DNA of 64,000 nt from JASHPR01 sp963749145 (lineage in GTDB: Bacteria; Actinomycetota; Actinomycetes; Streptosporangiales; Streptosporangiaceae): NCBI GenBank assembly GCA_963749145.1, contig CAVVLN010000004.1, positions 1,302,001 through 1,366,000 of the forward strand. The letters are read 5' to 3'. Below, one piece after another: positions 55,516-63,553 of this stretch (within the stretch, counting starts at the first letter, position 1; the number at the start of each line of letters is the position of its first letter). The position numbers and the translations under genes are program-made. The notes below the pieces were generated by a model. That model worked only from the letters and a program-made list of their open reading frames with translations, did not search any database and was not told the DNA's origin.

Positions 55516-55989
55516 ATGACCGCGGGTCGCAGCCGGGGCATTGACAGCTCGAATACAGATTCGAATACTGGTTCGGTGAGCAGCCGCGATGTCCCCCGCC
55601 GCGAAGCACCCCGCCGCGAAGCCCCCCGCCGCGAAGCACCTTGGTGTCCCCCGATCGTCGAGATGAGCGGGGGGATGGTCGGCCACCTGCTGGCCTGGGA
55701 GATGCACGAGCGCGACGGCTCATGGCACGCCTGGGTTTCCTGGATCCAGGTGGCCGGCGGCCGTCACGTCCACAAGGTGGTCGACGTCCGCGCGGGCAGC
55801 CTGCAGCCCCTGGAGCACCCGGATGCGTACTCGGCCGTGCCGCGGCGCGTCCGCGGCCGTGACGGGCTGATCAGGCCCTGGTCCGGCGAGTCCGGATTAA
55901 CGGGCGGCCACGACGCTGCGGCGCGGGTTCAGGGCCGCAGCCCCAGCCGGACGACCGCGTCGGCTACCGCGCGCAGGCTCGCCGCGTGA
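55516..55989 (+). CDS. Actinobacterial hypothetical protein with a 15-bp repeat near its N-terminus
   Basis: 157 residues if started at ATG 55516; ATG 55663 is an alternative. The middle, EMSGGMVGHLLAWEMHERDG, SWHAWVSWIQVAGGRHVHKV and PRRVRGRDGLIRPWSG, looks like a small folded domain seen in actinobacterial hypotheticals. Residues about 27-41 are RREAP repeats from a 15-bp array. The C-terminal 30 residues are low quality (Ala/Arg/Thr-rich) and may be read past a lost stop. Confidence 0.5.
   Translation: MTAGRSRGIDSSNTDSNTGSVSSRDVPRREAPRREAPRREAPWCPPIVEMSGGMVGHLLAWEMHERDGSWHAWVSWIQVAGGRHVHKVVDVRAGSLQPLEHPDAYSAVPRRVRGRDGLIRPWSGESGLTGGHDAAARVQGRSPSRTTASATARRLAA
55594..55640. repeat. 15-bp tandem repeat, three copies
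   Basis: Three units of CCCGCCGCGAAGCAC or near variants in a row, encoding RREAP repeats on the plus strand. Confidence 0.88.
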
Positions 55990-56210
55990 CTGCGGGCGTG
56001 ACGGCGCAGTAGTCAGCCTCAGCCTTTGCTGCCACGCACCGCATCGATACCCGCGTTACCCGGCCGGCCGCGCGCCTTCCGTCCCGGCCCGCGCCATCCC
56101 GCCTCCAGGACCTTGGTCCCTTGTCCTGGCCGACCCGGGCCACCGCTAAATCAATACTTAGATGACCAGAAATGCGGAACATCGCCCGACCCGAATGAAC
56201 GGACGACGGG

Positions 56211-56642
56211 ATGAACGATGAGCCACCGATAATGCGAGAGATCGGCCGGGCGGAGGCATGGTGGCGGCTGGGCAGCGTCGCGTTCGGCCGGGTCGTGTTC
56301 ACCAGCCGGGCGCTCCCGGCGATCCTGCTGGTCAACCACGTCGTCGATGACGGGCGCGTCATCTTCCGTACCCCCGAGGGCTCGGGCGTGATCAGCCTCA
56401 CCGCGGCCCGGCAGCCAGTGGTGCTGGCCTACCAGGCCGACCAGATCGACCCGGTCGCGGGCACCGGGTGGAGCGTCGTGGTCACCGGCCTCGGGCGGCT
56501 GGTCGACGAGCCGTCCGAGGCCGCTGCCCGGTACCGCGCGACGCTGCGCTCATGGCTGGTCCCGGAAACGGGACACGTGATCCTGATCAACCCGGAGATC
56601 GTCACCGGATACGAGCTGACGGCCAGGGAGCGGCGGAGGTAG
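56211..56642 (+). CDS. Pyridoxamine 5'-phosphate oxidase-like split-barrel flavin/F420 protein
   Basis: 143 residues. FGRVVFTSRALPAILLVNHVVDDGRVIF and VVLAYQADQIDPVAGTGWSV are the flavin-fold strands of the PPOX/nitroimidazole-reductase group (first motif cited in part). Such actinobacterial proteins use FMN or F420; cofC in this window shows F420 may be available. The C-terminus EIVTGYELTARE is typical. The upstream 220 bases contain no gene but are moderately A/T-rich before the start. Confidence 0.85.
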   Translation: MNDEPPIMREIGRAEAWWRLGSVAFGRVVFTSRALPAILLVNHVVDDGRVIFRTPEGSGVISLTAARQPVVLAYQADQIDPVAGTGWSVVVTGLGRLVDEPSEAAARYRATLRSWLVPETGHVILINPEIVTGYELTARERRR

Positions 56643-56898
56643 CCGACCGCTCAGTCCAGGCGAGTCTCACCGCGTACCGCGGGACCGAACAGCGGCCAGC
56701 GGTGCCGGAGCGCGGCGCCGGCCACGCTGGCGGACATGCGGTCACCAACCGCCGCGGCGGCGGCCCCGGCCTGGTCAGCCAGGGCGGGACCGCGGCGATA
56801 AGCCGGCTCCTCGCCCGTCCTGGTCTGGCCCGGGACGCGGGCTCGTCCGCTGGGGCCGCAGGACCAAGGGCCCGGGGCAGGCGGGACCTTCGGCTCTG

Positions 56899-56918
56899 GG
56901 CGGCCCGCTGGGGCCGCC
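56899..56918 (+). terminator. Hairpin downstream of the PPOX-like gene
   Basis: Perfect 8-bp stem GGCGGCCC/GGGCCGCC around GCTG, about 260 bases after the PPOX stop and 65 before the riboswitch. No U tract. Could end the PPOX transcript; the 250 bases between hold no gene. Confidence 0.4.
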
Positions 56919-56982
56919 TGAAACTGAAAATGCCTGCGAGACGAGAGGGGGAGCCAGGACCACCGGCGGAGAAAAGCCGGGG

Positions 56983-57090
56983 GGCGATCCCGGTAGGTGG
57001 TCCAGAAGGGCTGAGAGGCCGGACGGCGGTAGGGCCGGACGGCGACCCCAAGGTACCTGATCCGGGTAATGCCGGCGAAGGGAGATCGCC
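56983..57090 (+). ncRNA. TPP riboswitch (THI element), apparently without a downstream gene
   Basis: The conserved THI-box core is present on the plus strand: GGGCTGAGAGG at about 57008-57018, then ACCTGATCCGGGTAATGCCG at 57054-57073, then GCGAAGGGAG. The ends pair as P1: GGCGATCCC (56983-56991) with GGG-A-GATCGCC (57080-57090). The insertion between CTGAGA and CGACCCC (GC-rich, self-complementary GGCCGGACGG/CCGG) is the variable P3 stem. It should bind thiamine pyrophosphate. Rightward transcription meets only a strong hairpin at 57121 and then the 3' end of lysA on the opposite strand, so no thiamine gene lies under its control here. Confidence 0.9.
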
Positions 57091-57120
57091 TCGCAGGTTA
57101 TTCGTGCCCGCGCAGCCGGG

Positions 57121-57153
57121 CCGGGCCCGGCCGGGATCCCCGGCCGGGCCCGG
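57121..57153. terminator. Very strong hairpin between TPP riboswitch and lysA 3' end
   Basis: 15-bp perfect inverted repeat (arm CCGGGCCCGGCCGGG at 57121-57135, complement at 57139-57153) with a 3-base loop. It lies 30 bases after the riboswitch and 32 bases from the lysA stop, so it may act for both strands. As the riboswitch expression platform it could be the terminator arm. Confidence 0.6.
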
Positions 57154-57185
57154 TCCGGGGGGCGGCGGGGCGTGATGGCCCCCAA

Positions 57186-58616
57186 TCAGCCCATGTCGAG
57201 GGCGAGCAGGTCTTCTTCGGTCTCCCGGCGCAGCAGCACGCGCGCTGCCCCGTCCCGGACGGCGATCACCGGCGGGCGCGGGACATGGTTGTACTGGCTG
57301 GCCATGCTGCGGCAGTACGCCCCGGTGCCCGGCACGGCGAGCAGGTCGCCGGCGGCCAGGTCGGACGGCAGGAACTCATCCTTCACCACCACGTCACCGC
57401 TTTCGCAGTGCTTGCCCACCACCCGGGCGAGCGCCGGCGCGGCCGAGGAGGCCCGCGAGGCGACGGTGCAGGAGTAGTCGGCGTCGTACAGGGCCGTGCG
57501 GATGTTGTCGCTCATCCCGCCGTCCACCGCGATGTAGCGGCGGCTGGTGCCGTGGTCAAGCCCGACTTCCTTGATCGTCCCGGCGGTGTAGAGCGTGAAC
57601 GTGCTCGGGCCCGCGATCGCCCGGCCCGGCTCCACCGAGACCCGGGGCACCTCGATGCCGAGGACCCGGCACTCGCGCCGGAGGATCTCCGCCAGCGCGT
57701 CGGCCAGCGGCTTGGGCGCGAGCGGGTCGTGCTCGCTGGTGTAGGCGACGCCGAACCCGCCGCCCAGGTCGATGTCGGGCAGCACCACGCCGTGCTCCCG
57801 CATCACCTCGGCGTGCAGGCCGAGCAGCCGGCGGGCCGCCACGTCGAAGCCGTCGGTGTCGAAGATCTGCGAGCCGATGTGCGAGTGCAGGCCGCGCAGT
57901 TCCAGTTCCGGGCGGGCCAGGATGCGCCGGACCGCCTGGGCGGCCGCCCCGCCGGACAGGGAGAGCCCGAACTTCTGGTCCTCGTGGGCCGTGGCGATGT
58001 ACTCGTGGGTGTGCGCCTCGACCCCGACGGTCACGCGCAGCAGCACCGGCGCGCGGACGCCGTGGCGGGCGGCGGTGTCGGCCAGCCGGTCGATCTCGGA
58101 CAGCGAGTCGATGACGATCCGCCCGATCCGGGCCGTCACCGCCCGGTCCAGTTCCGCGTCGGACTTGTTGTTGCCGTGCAGCCCGATGCGCTCCGGCGGC
58201 GCCCCGGCCCGGAGCACCACGGCCAGCTCGCCGCCGGAGCAGGCGTCCAGCCGCAGCCCGTCCTGCACCAGCCAGCGCACCACCTCGGTGCACAGGAACG
58301 CCTTGCCGGCGTAATAGACGTCGGCGCCCCCGCCCAGGTCGGCGAACGCGTGATGGAACGCGTCGCGGAACGCCACGGCCCGCTCCCGGAAATCGGCCTC
58401 GTCGAGCACGTAGGCGGGCGTGCCGTACTCGGCGGCGAGGTCGCGGACGTCGGCCCCGCCCACCTCCAGCGCGCCCGCGTCGTTGCGCCGCACCGTGCCC
58501 GCCCACAGCTGGGGCAGCAGCTCGTTGACGTCGCCCGGCGGGCGGAGCCAGGCCGGGACCGTGGCGACGCTGCCGTAACCAGGCGCGTGAAGGGCGCCAG
58601 CCTCGTGAGCAGACAT
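57186..58616 (-). CDS. lysA: Diaminopimelate decarboxylase
   Basis: 476 residues. The PLP-dependent alanine-racemase-fold decarboxylase that makes L-lysine from meso-diaminopimelate. PLP Lys in ADVYYAGKAFLC, GLHGNNKSDAEL, HSHIGSQIFDTDGF, IDLGGGFGVAY, and active-site SVEPGRAIAG and GAYCRSMASQYN. ATG 58616 has GGAAGAA upstream and a family-like N-terminus (MSAHEAGALH); the open frame right of it is not coding. It stands alone, without hom/thrC nearby. Confidence 0.95.
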   Translation of the reverse strand: MSAHEAGALHAPGYGSVATVPAWLRPPGDVNELLPQLWAGTVRRNDAGALEVGGADVRDLAAEYGTPAYVLDEADFRERAVAFRDAFHHAFADLGGGADVYYAGKAFLCTEVVRWLVQDGLRLDACSGGELAVVLRAGAPPERIGLHGNNKSDAELDRAVTARIGRIVIDSLSEIDRLADTAARHGVRAPVLLRVTVGVEAHTHEYIATAHEDQKFGLSLSGGAAAQAVRRILARPELELRGLHSHIGSQIFDTDGFDVAARRLLGLHAEVMREHGVVLPDIDLGGGFGVAYTSEHDPLAPKPLADALAEILRRECRVLGIEVPRVSVEPGRAIAGPSTFTLYTAGTIKEVGLDHGTSRRYIAVDGGMSDNIRTALYDADYSCTVASRASSAAPALARVVGKHCESGDVVVKDEFLPSDLAAGDLLAVPGTGAYCRSMASQYNHVPRPPVIAVRDGAARVLLRRETEEDLLALDMG

Positions 58617-58807
58617 GAGTTCTTCCGTTCGGCGTATCGGTGCGGGAGGGGCCGGGCGCATGCGGCGCGGGCGGGCGGCGGTGCCCGGCCCGGTGAGCCC
58701 GGTCGCCGGGCTCAACCGGGCGCGGCCCTGGCCAGCGTACCGGCGTCTTTGGGGTATGACACCTGAGCCGGAGCAGTGCTGACGGCCCATCCAATCGGGG
58801 GGTTGGG

Positions 58808-59290
58808 GTGGCAAGACAGACAATCGTCACACTTACGGACGACCTTGATGGCGGCCCGGCCGACGAGACGGTGCGGTTCGGGATCGACGGCTCGCGGTAC
58901 GAGATCGACCTGAGCGGGCCCAACGCGGCGACGCTGCGGCAGCAACTGGCGCCGTTCATCGAGCGGGCCCGCCCGGCCGGGAGCGCGTCCCGCGGGCCGC
59001 GACGCACCGCCGCGAGCCGCCGGCGCAGCCGGGAGATCCGGGCGTGGGCCCGGGATCAGGGCATCGAGCTCAGCGAGCGCGGGCGCATCCCGGCCCGCGT
59101 CGCCGACCGGTACCTGGCCGCCGCAGCGGGAACCACCCAGGCGTTACCGGCCCGGTACCTCCGCTTTCCCCGTGGACCGGGCCGTTCGGGTATAACAGTG
59201 CCTACCGGCACAATCTGGGGGGCGAAGGTCACAGGCCGTTTCCGGTCGTGGCCCGCGCTCTGCATCCTGCGGGTGGGAGGCACGAGGTGA
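58808..59290 (+). CDS. lsr2: Lsr2-type nucleoid protein with an unusual C-terminal tail
   Basis: 160 residues; usual Lsr2 is about 110. The N-terminal dimerisation domain (IVTLTDDLDGGPADETVRFG, YEIDLS) and C-terminal DNA-binding domain with the RGR hook (ARDQGIELSERGRIPARV, DRYLAAAA) are intact. Beyond residue about 105 is a 55-residue tail (ARYLRFPRGPGRSG, GRFRSWPALCILRVGG) with no match I know. The tail ends at a TGA overlapping the GTG of the next gene. It may be intergenic DNA read through a lost stop: TATAAC at about 59191 looks like a -10 element. Confidence 0.88.
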   Translation: MARQTIVTLTDDLDGGPADETVRFGIDGSRYEIDLSGPNAATLRQQLAPFIERARPAGSASRGPRRTAASRRRSREIRAWARDQGIELSERGRIPARVADRYLAAAAGTTQALPARYLRFPRGPGRSGITVPTGTIWGAKVTGRFRSWPALCILRVGGTR

Positions 59291-60510
59291 CAACGCCTCT
59301 GAGCCCGGGTCCGCTTGAGGACCGGCTCCGTGGCATCCAGTCGATCACGGATGCCGCCCTGTCCCGGCTCGATGAGCATGATCTGCTGGCGGAGCTCCTC
59401 GAGCGCACCAGGAACATCCTGCAGGCCGACACGGCCGCGGTGCTGCTGCTGGATTCCTCGTCCGGGCAGCTGATCGCCACGTCGGCCGCGGGGCTGGAGG
59501 AGGAAGTTCGCCAGGGGGTGCGGATCCCGGTCGGCCGGGGGTTCGCCGGGCGCATCGCCGCCGAGCGCCGCCCGGTGATCCTCGACCAGGTCGATCACAC
59601 GACGGTGCTCAACCCGATCCTGTGGGCGAAGGGGATACGCACGCTGATGGGCGTGCCGCTCGTGGCCGGCGGGTCGGTGATCGGCGTGCTGCACGTCGGC
59701 TCGCTGACGCCCCGCACGTTTTCCGGCGACGACGTCGAGCTGCTGCAACTGGCCGCCGACCGGGCCGCCATGGCCGTGCACTCGCTCATGGCGCGCGATG
59801 ACCGGATCGCGGCGGCGGCGCTGCAGCGCAGCCTGCTTCCGGCCTCGCTCCCGGCCGTCGAGGGGGCGGTGATGGCGGCCCGCTACGTCCCGGGCGAGGG
59901 GGCGGTCGGGGGTGACTGGTACGACGTGTTCATCCTGCCCTCCGGCGAGCTGGGCCTGGTGATCGGCGATGTGACCGGCTCGGGCCTGGCGGCGGCCGTG
60001 GTCATGGGCCGGATGCGCAGCGCGCTGCGGGCCTACGCGCTGGAGACCAGTGACCCAGCCGAGGTCCTGGCCCGGCTGGACCGCAAGATGCAGCACTTCG
60101 AGCCAGGCATCGCGGCCACGGTGCTGTACGCGATGTACGAGCCGGGCCTGGACCTGGTGCGGATCTGCTCGGCCGGGCACTACCCGCCGATCGTCGCACG
60201 ACCGGGGCAGCCCGCCGAACTCGCCGACATCCCCGCGGGCCTGCTGATCGGCGCCTCCCTTGACGTGCGGCGGACGGTGACCGATCTGAAGATCACGCCG
60301 GGGACGCTGCTGTGTTTCTACACCGACGGCCTGGTCGAGCGGCGCAGCCACTCGATTGACCACGGTCTGGCCCGGCTGTGCCAGGCGGTCGTCGCGCAAC
60401 CGCCCGATGCGGCCTGTGCCACGGTGATGGGCGCCCTGGTCGGCAGCGAGCCAGCCGACGATGACATCGCGCTGCTGATGTTCCGGCGCTCGCCAGCAGG
60501 AACCCCGTAG
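59287..60510 (+). CDS. GAF-domain PP2C/SpoIIE-type serine phosphatase
   Basis: 407 residues. An N-terminal GAF sensor (residues about 15-165: DTAAVLLLDSSSGQLIATSA, IPVGRGFAGRIAAERRPVIL, LMGVPLVAGGSVIGVLHVGS) is followed by an RsbU/SpoIIE PP2C domain (GGDWYDVFILPSGELGLVIG, GDVTGSGLAAAVVMGRMRSA, CFYTDGLVERR, DDDIALLMFRR). It dephosphorylates STAS anti-anti-sigma proteins. GTG 59287 overlaps the Lsr2 stop, and the STAS gene follows after 2 bases. Longer upstream frames are not coding. Confidence 0.93.
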   Translation: MTTPLSPGPLEDRLRGIQSITDAALSRLDEHDLLAELLERTRNILQADTAAVLLLDSSSGQLIATSAAGLEEEVRQGVRIPVGRGFAGRIAAERRPVILDQVDHTTVLNPILWAKGIRTLMGVPLVAGGSVIGVLHVGSLTPRTFSGDDVELLQLAADRAAMAVHSLMARDDRIAAAALQRSLLPASLPAVEGAVMAARYVPGEGAVGGDWYDVFILPSGELGLVIGDVTGSGLAAAVVMGRMRSALRAYALETSDPAEVLARLDRKMQHFEPGIAATVLYAMYEPGLDLVRICSAGHYPPIVARPGQPAELADIPAGLLIGASLDVRRTVTDLKITPGTLLCFYTDGLVERRSHSIDHGLARLCQAVVAQPPDAACATVMGALVGSEPADDDIALLMFRRSPAGTP

Positions 60511-60512
60511 CC

Positions 60513-60890
60513 ATGCCCGGCGACGGCGGCGCGGTGCGGAGGGTCGGCCCGAACGCTGTGGTCACCATGCCCGATGAGATCGACGCGATGAATGCCGACG
60601 AGATCCTCGGCGTGCTGCTGTCCGCGGTAACGCCGGGCGTGACGGACGTGATCATAGACATGAGCGGGACGACCTTCTGCGATTCCGCCGGCGTGCACGC
60701 CGTCATCGCCGCCCAGAAGCAGGCTGCGGCGGCCGGCATCCGGCTTCGGCTGGTCGCCACGGCGGTGCTGCGGATATTCACTCTCATCGGGGCCGACCAG
60801 CTCATCCCCATCTACCCGACCCTGGAAGCGGCGCTGGCCGGCGGGCCCGCCGCGCCGCCCGGCCCGCCCGAGCGCGCCGATCAGGAGTAA
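60513..60890 (+). CDS. STAS-domain anti-sigma factor antagonist
   Basis: 125 residues. STAS fold with the phosphorylatable Ser in TTFCDSAGVHAVIAAQKQA; DVIIDMSG beta strand before it. Begins 2 bases after the phosphatase stop, so it is the expected substrate of that enzyme. No anti-sigma kinase gene is adjacent. Confidence 0.92.
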   Translation: MPGDGGAVRRVGPNAVVTMPDEIDAMNADEILGVLLSAVTPGVTDVIIDMSGTTFCDSAGVHAVIAAQKQAAAAGIRLRLVATAVLRIFTLIGADQLIPIYPTLEAALAGGPAAPPGPPERADQE

Positions 60891-60936
60891 GCGCCGGTAA
60901 ATCGGTGAGATCGGTACGAGGGAGAGGAGAGACGTG

Positions 60937-61296
60937 ATGGCCACCGAACGGCAGAAGGAAGCGGCCCGGCGCAACATCGCCAAGGCGCGGCAGGCGCAAA
61001 GCGCCCGGGCGCACGGCGCTGACGTGCCCCGCCGCGGCGAAGGGATGAGCACCGCGGAACAAGACAGGCTGGCGGACGAGGAGTTCGCCTTCCCCGGGGA
61101 GCGCAAGGAGCCGCTGACCGACGCCCGGCACGTGCGCAACGCGATCGCCCGGTTCGACCAGGTCGAAGGGGTCAGCGACGCGGAGCGGGACCGGGCGTGG
61201 CAGCGGATCCTCGCCGCCGCGAAGCGCTACGACGTTGAGGTCTCCGAGTCCAGCTGGCGGGACCTGGCCAAGGGCGGCAAGGACCGCCAGCGCTGA
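60937..61296 (+). CDS. DUF6582-like small protein
   Basis: 119 residues. Basic, Ala/Gln-rich N-terminus, then LADEEFAFPGERKEPLTDA, HVRNAIARFDQVEGVSDAER and KRYDVEVSESSWRDL, a common actinobacterial hypothetical domain (I know it as DUF6582). ATG 60937 has GAGGAGAG upstream; a GTG lies one codon earlier. Function unknown; stress-associated annotation is not supported by the sequence itself. Confidence 0.75.
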   Translation: MATERQKEAARRNIAKARQAQSARAHGADVPRRGEGMSTAEQDRLADEEFAFPGERKEPLTDARHVRNAIARFDQVEGVSDAERDRAWQRILAAAKRYDVEVSESSWRDLAKGGKDRQR

Positions 61297-61320
61297 GGAT
61301 CGCGCGGCCCGGGGTTAGGC

Positions 61321-61524
61321 TCAGCCGACGTTGAGCCGTTCGAGGGGCTGGCCGGTGATGCCGGCGATGATCTCGAAGTCCTTGTCAAGGTGCAGGATGG
61401 TCAGCCCGGCCAGCTCGGCGGTCGCGGCGATGATGAGATCGGGGATCGACGGGGCCCGGTGCTGGCCGCGGTCGGCCAGCCGGACCAGGGCCGACTTGTC
61501 GATAAGCCAGTCCGTCACCGCCAC
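61321..61524 (-). pseudogene. VapC PIN-domain toxin with a large internal in-frame deletion
   Basis: 67 residues where VapC toxins have about 130. Residues 1-17 (MAVTDWLIDKSALVRLA) are the normal N-terminus with the first acidic residue, but they run straight into DRGQHRAPSIPDLIIAATAE, HLDKDFEIIAGITGQPLERL, the normal C-terminal half. About 65 residues including the conserved central Glu are missing without loss of frame. The ribonuclease site needs this Glu, so the toxin should be inactive. Overlaps the antitoxin by 10 bases. Confidence 0.85.
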
Positions 61525-61736
61525 GCCCGCGACATGACGTCAGGGTCGCCCAGATCGGCGAACTCGTCCGCGAACCGGGCCAGGTCCTGTGGGGTCACCG
61601 GGCGAGCGGCTGCGGCGACGTCCTGGGCGAGCCGGCGCCGGACGTACTCGCTGCGCGACAGGCCCAGGCGGCTCGCCTGGGCGTCGACAGCGGCGATCAC
61701 CTCGTCCGGTACATCGCGGATCAGCATGTCGGTCAT
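61515..61736 (-). CDS. VapB-type ribbon-helix-helix antitoxin
   Basis: 73 residues. MTDMLIRDVPDEVIAAVDAQ beta strand and RLGLSRSEYVRRRLAQ helix form a ribbon-helix-helix, and the C-terminal PVTPQDLARFADEFADL is the toxin-binding tail. It keeps normal length, unlike the toxin that follows. It may still repress its promoter or neutralise other VapC proteins. Confidence 0.88.
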   Translation of the reverse strand: MTDMLIRDVPDEVIAAVDAQASRLGLSRSEYVRRRLAQDVAAAARPVTPQDLARFADEFADLGDPDVMSRAWR

Positions 61737-61809
61737 GGCACCTCCGGTGATATCCCATGATAGCGCGACGCGTCTGCGACCAGGTCCGCCCCGGAACCGG
61801 GCGCCGATG

Positions 61810-63540
61810 TCAGCGGCCGGCCGGGACCCCCATGATGTCCTCGATCATCTGCCGCGGAACGGTGACGTCGTCGAACCACCGGCCCCCGAAGGGACGCCGT
61901 ACCGGCACGATCTGGTCGCTCGAATAGGCCAGTATCTTGCGGTTGTAGGTGCGCATCTCGTCCCGGAGCGAGGCGGGCAGCGTGCCGTCGAGCAGCAGCG
62001 CGTTTTCTATTTCCGCGAGCAGTTTGCGCGTCTCGTCGATGGTCTCCAGGATGGCCCGGCAGAACTCGGGCGGCAGCACCCCGTACTCGCCCTTGATCTC
62101 CACCAGGCGGGCGATCGCCTCGTAGGAAACGTCCTGCAGTTCGCGCCGGGTCAGCCAGTTTGTCTCGTAGTTGAGCCGCCGGTACCACAGCGGCTCCACC
62201 AGGGCCTGGCGGTGCTCCTCGAGCGTGCGGTGGAAGATGCGGTAGCCATGCTGCTCCGGCTCCTCGAAGAACCGGCACCCGGGGTCGAGGAACGGCACCA
62301 TCGGGCAGATGAGCGGCAGCGCGGCCCAGCCGCCGAACTTGCGGATCAGCCGCTCTGAGTACGCGATCGTGTCCATGACCGACTGCCGGTCCTGGTACGG
62401 CATGCCGATGAAGAACCAGATCATGACGCCCTTGACGCCAGCGTCGAGGGCGCGGGGGATCCACTCCTCCATTTGCTCCATGGTGTAGGTCCCGCGGCCC
62501 GCCGCCGCGCTTATCTTCATGTCGTGGGATTCCGGCGAGAGCATGATGTAGGACGACGTCGACTCGCCCATCTTCTTGAGCGTGTCGGGCGGCGTCAGCC
62601 GGAACTGCTCGAACGAGACGCTGCTGTAGCCGATCTCTTTCACGGCGTCGAGATACTGGTGCAGCCGCCCCTTGTTCTCGGAATAGCACTGCAGCGCGTA
62701 TATCGAGGTCCGTTTCGCCGCCTCCCGCATCGTGCGGAGCTCTTCGATGACGAGATCGTTGTCCTTCTGGATGAGGGTCTTCTGGACACCCATGATGTTG
62801 CGGTAGGCGAACTTTGAGCCGCCGCACCAGCCGCAGTCATGCGCGCAGCCGGTGTTGGGCAGCGTCATGATGAGCTTGGATACCGACGGCCCCGCGCTGG
62901 CCGTCTCCCGGTAGTACGACCAGTCGCCCTGCGCGTCGTTGTAGCGGGTGGCTGGCTTGTGCGTGAAGCCGGTGGCCTGGACCTCGCCGCCCGTCTTGTA
63001 CAGCAGGTTCGGGATGGCGCGGAAGTCCCTGCTGCCGCGGCGGACCCGGGCGACCAGTTCGGTGACCGGCACGAGGGTGTCGTAACCCTGGATGACGATG
63101 TCAACGCTCGGGTACTCGATGAGCTGGCTGGCATAGTAGGTCGCCGAGATGCCGCCGAAGACGGTCAGCGCGTCCGGCCGGACCTCCTTCAGGAGGGCGG
63201 CGAGCTCGATGGCGCCGTGGCATTGCGTCATCCAGTGCAGGTCGAACCCGAAGATCGGCGCTTCCAGGCGGCCGAGCAGCCGTCTGACATCCAGGTCGGG
63301 ATGCATGAGCATCAGTGAGGCGACATTCACGATCTTCGCGTCGAATCCGTGGTCGGCCAGCCGCTGCTTGATCGAGAACCAGCCGATCGGGTACATCTCA
63401 TAGATCGAGGTGACGTTGACGCTGTCGCTGTCGCTCAGGTAGGCGAACAGCATGTCGTCGCGCTCGCGGAAGTCATAGACGCTGGGCGCGTGCAGCAGGA
63501 AGAGGTCCGCCTCGAGCCGCGACGCTATCTGCTGATCCAT
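61810..63540 (-). CDS. Cobalamin-binding radical SAM enzyme (TIGR04190-like)
   Basis: 576 residues. An N-terminal B12-binding-like domain (MYPIGWFSIKQRLADHGFDA, VFGGISATYYASQLIEYPS, VDIVIQGYD), then a radical SAM domain with the 4Fe-4S motif CAHDCGWC (CX3CX2C, residues about 231-238), later VKGVMIWFFIGMPYQDRQS and a long helical C-terminus. The canonical DXHXXG base-off His motif is not evident. I associate the layout with the B12-binding/radical SAM family described as TIGR04190. The substrate is unknown. The next gene upstream is an acyltransferase, 13 bases away, hinting at a lipid or peptide pathway beyond the edge. Confidence 0.85.
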   Translation of the reverse strand: MDQQIASRLEADLFLLHAPSVYDFRERDDMLFAYLSDSDSVNVTSIYEMYPIGWFSIKQRLADHGFDAKIVNVASLMLMHPDLDVRRLLGRLEAPIFGFDLHWMTQCHGAIELAALLKEVRPDALTVFGGISATYYASQLIEYPSVDIVIQGYDTLVPVTELVARVRRGSRDFRAIPNLLYKTGGEVQATGFTHKPATRYNDAQGDWSYYRETASAGPSVSKLIMTLPNTGCAHDCGWCGGSKFAYRNIMGVQKTLIQKDNDLVIEELRTMREAAKRTSIYALQCYSENKGRLHQYLDAVKEIGYSSVSFEQFRLTPPDTLKKMGESTSSYIMLSPESHDMKISAAAGRGTYTMEQMEEWIPRALDAGVKGVMIWFFIGMPYQDRQSVMDTIAYSERLIRKFGGWAALPLICPMVPFLDPGCRFFEEPEQHGYRIFHRTLEEHRQALVEPLWYRRLNYETNWLTRRELQDVSYEAIARLVEIKGEYGVLPPEFCRAILETIDETRKLLAEIENALLLDGTLPASLRDEMRTYNRKILAYSSDQIVPVRRPFGGRWFDDVTVPRQMIEDIMGVPAGR

Positions 63541-63553
63541 GGTGCGGGATCTC

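Noticed and set aside
57069..58766. Plus-strand open frame of 565 codons after the TPP riboswitch
   Set aside because: It begins inside the aptamer and is antisense to lysA for almost all its length, with Arg/Val/Gln-rich shadow composition, so it is not the missing riboswitch target.
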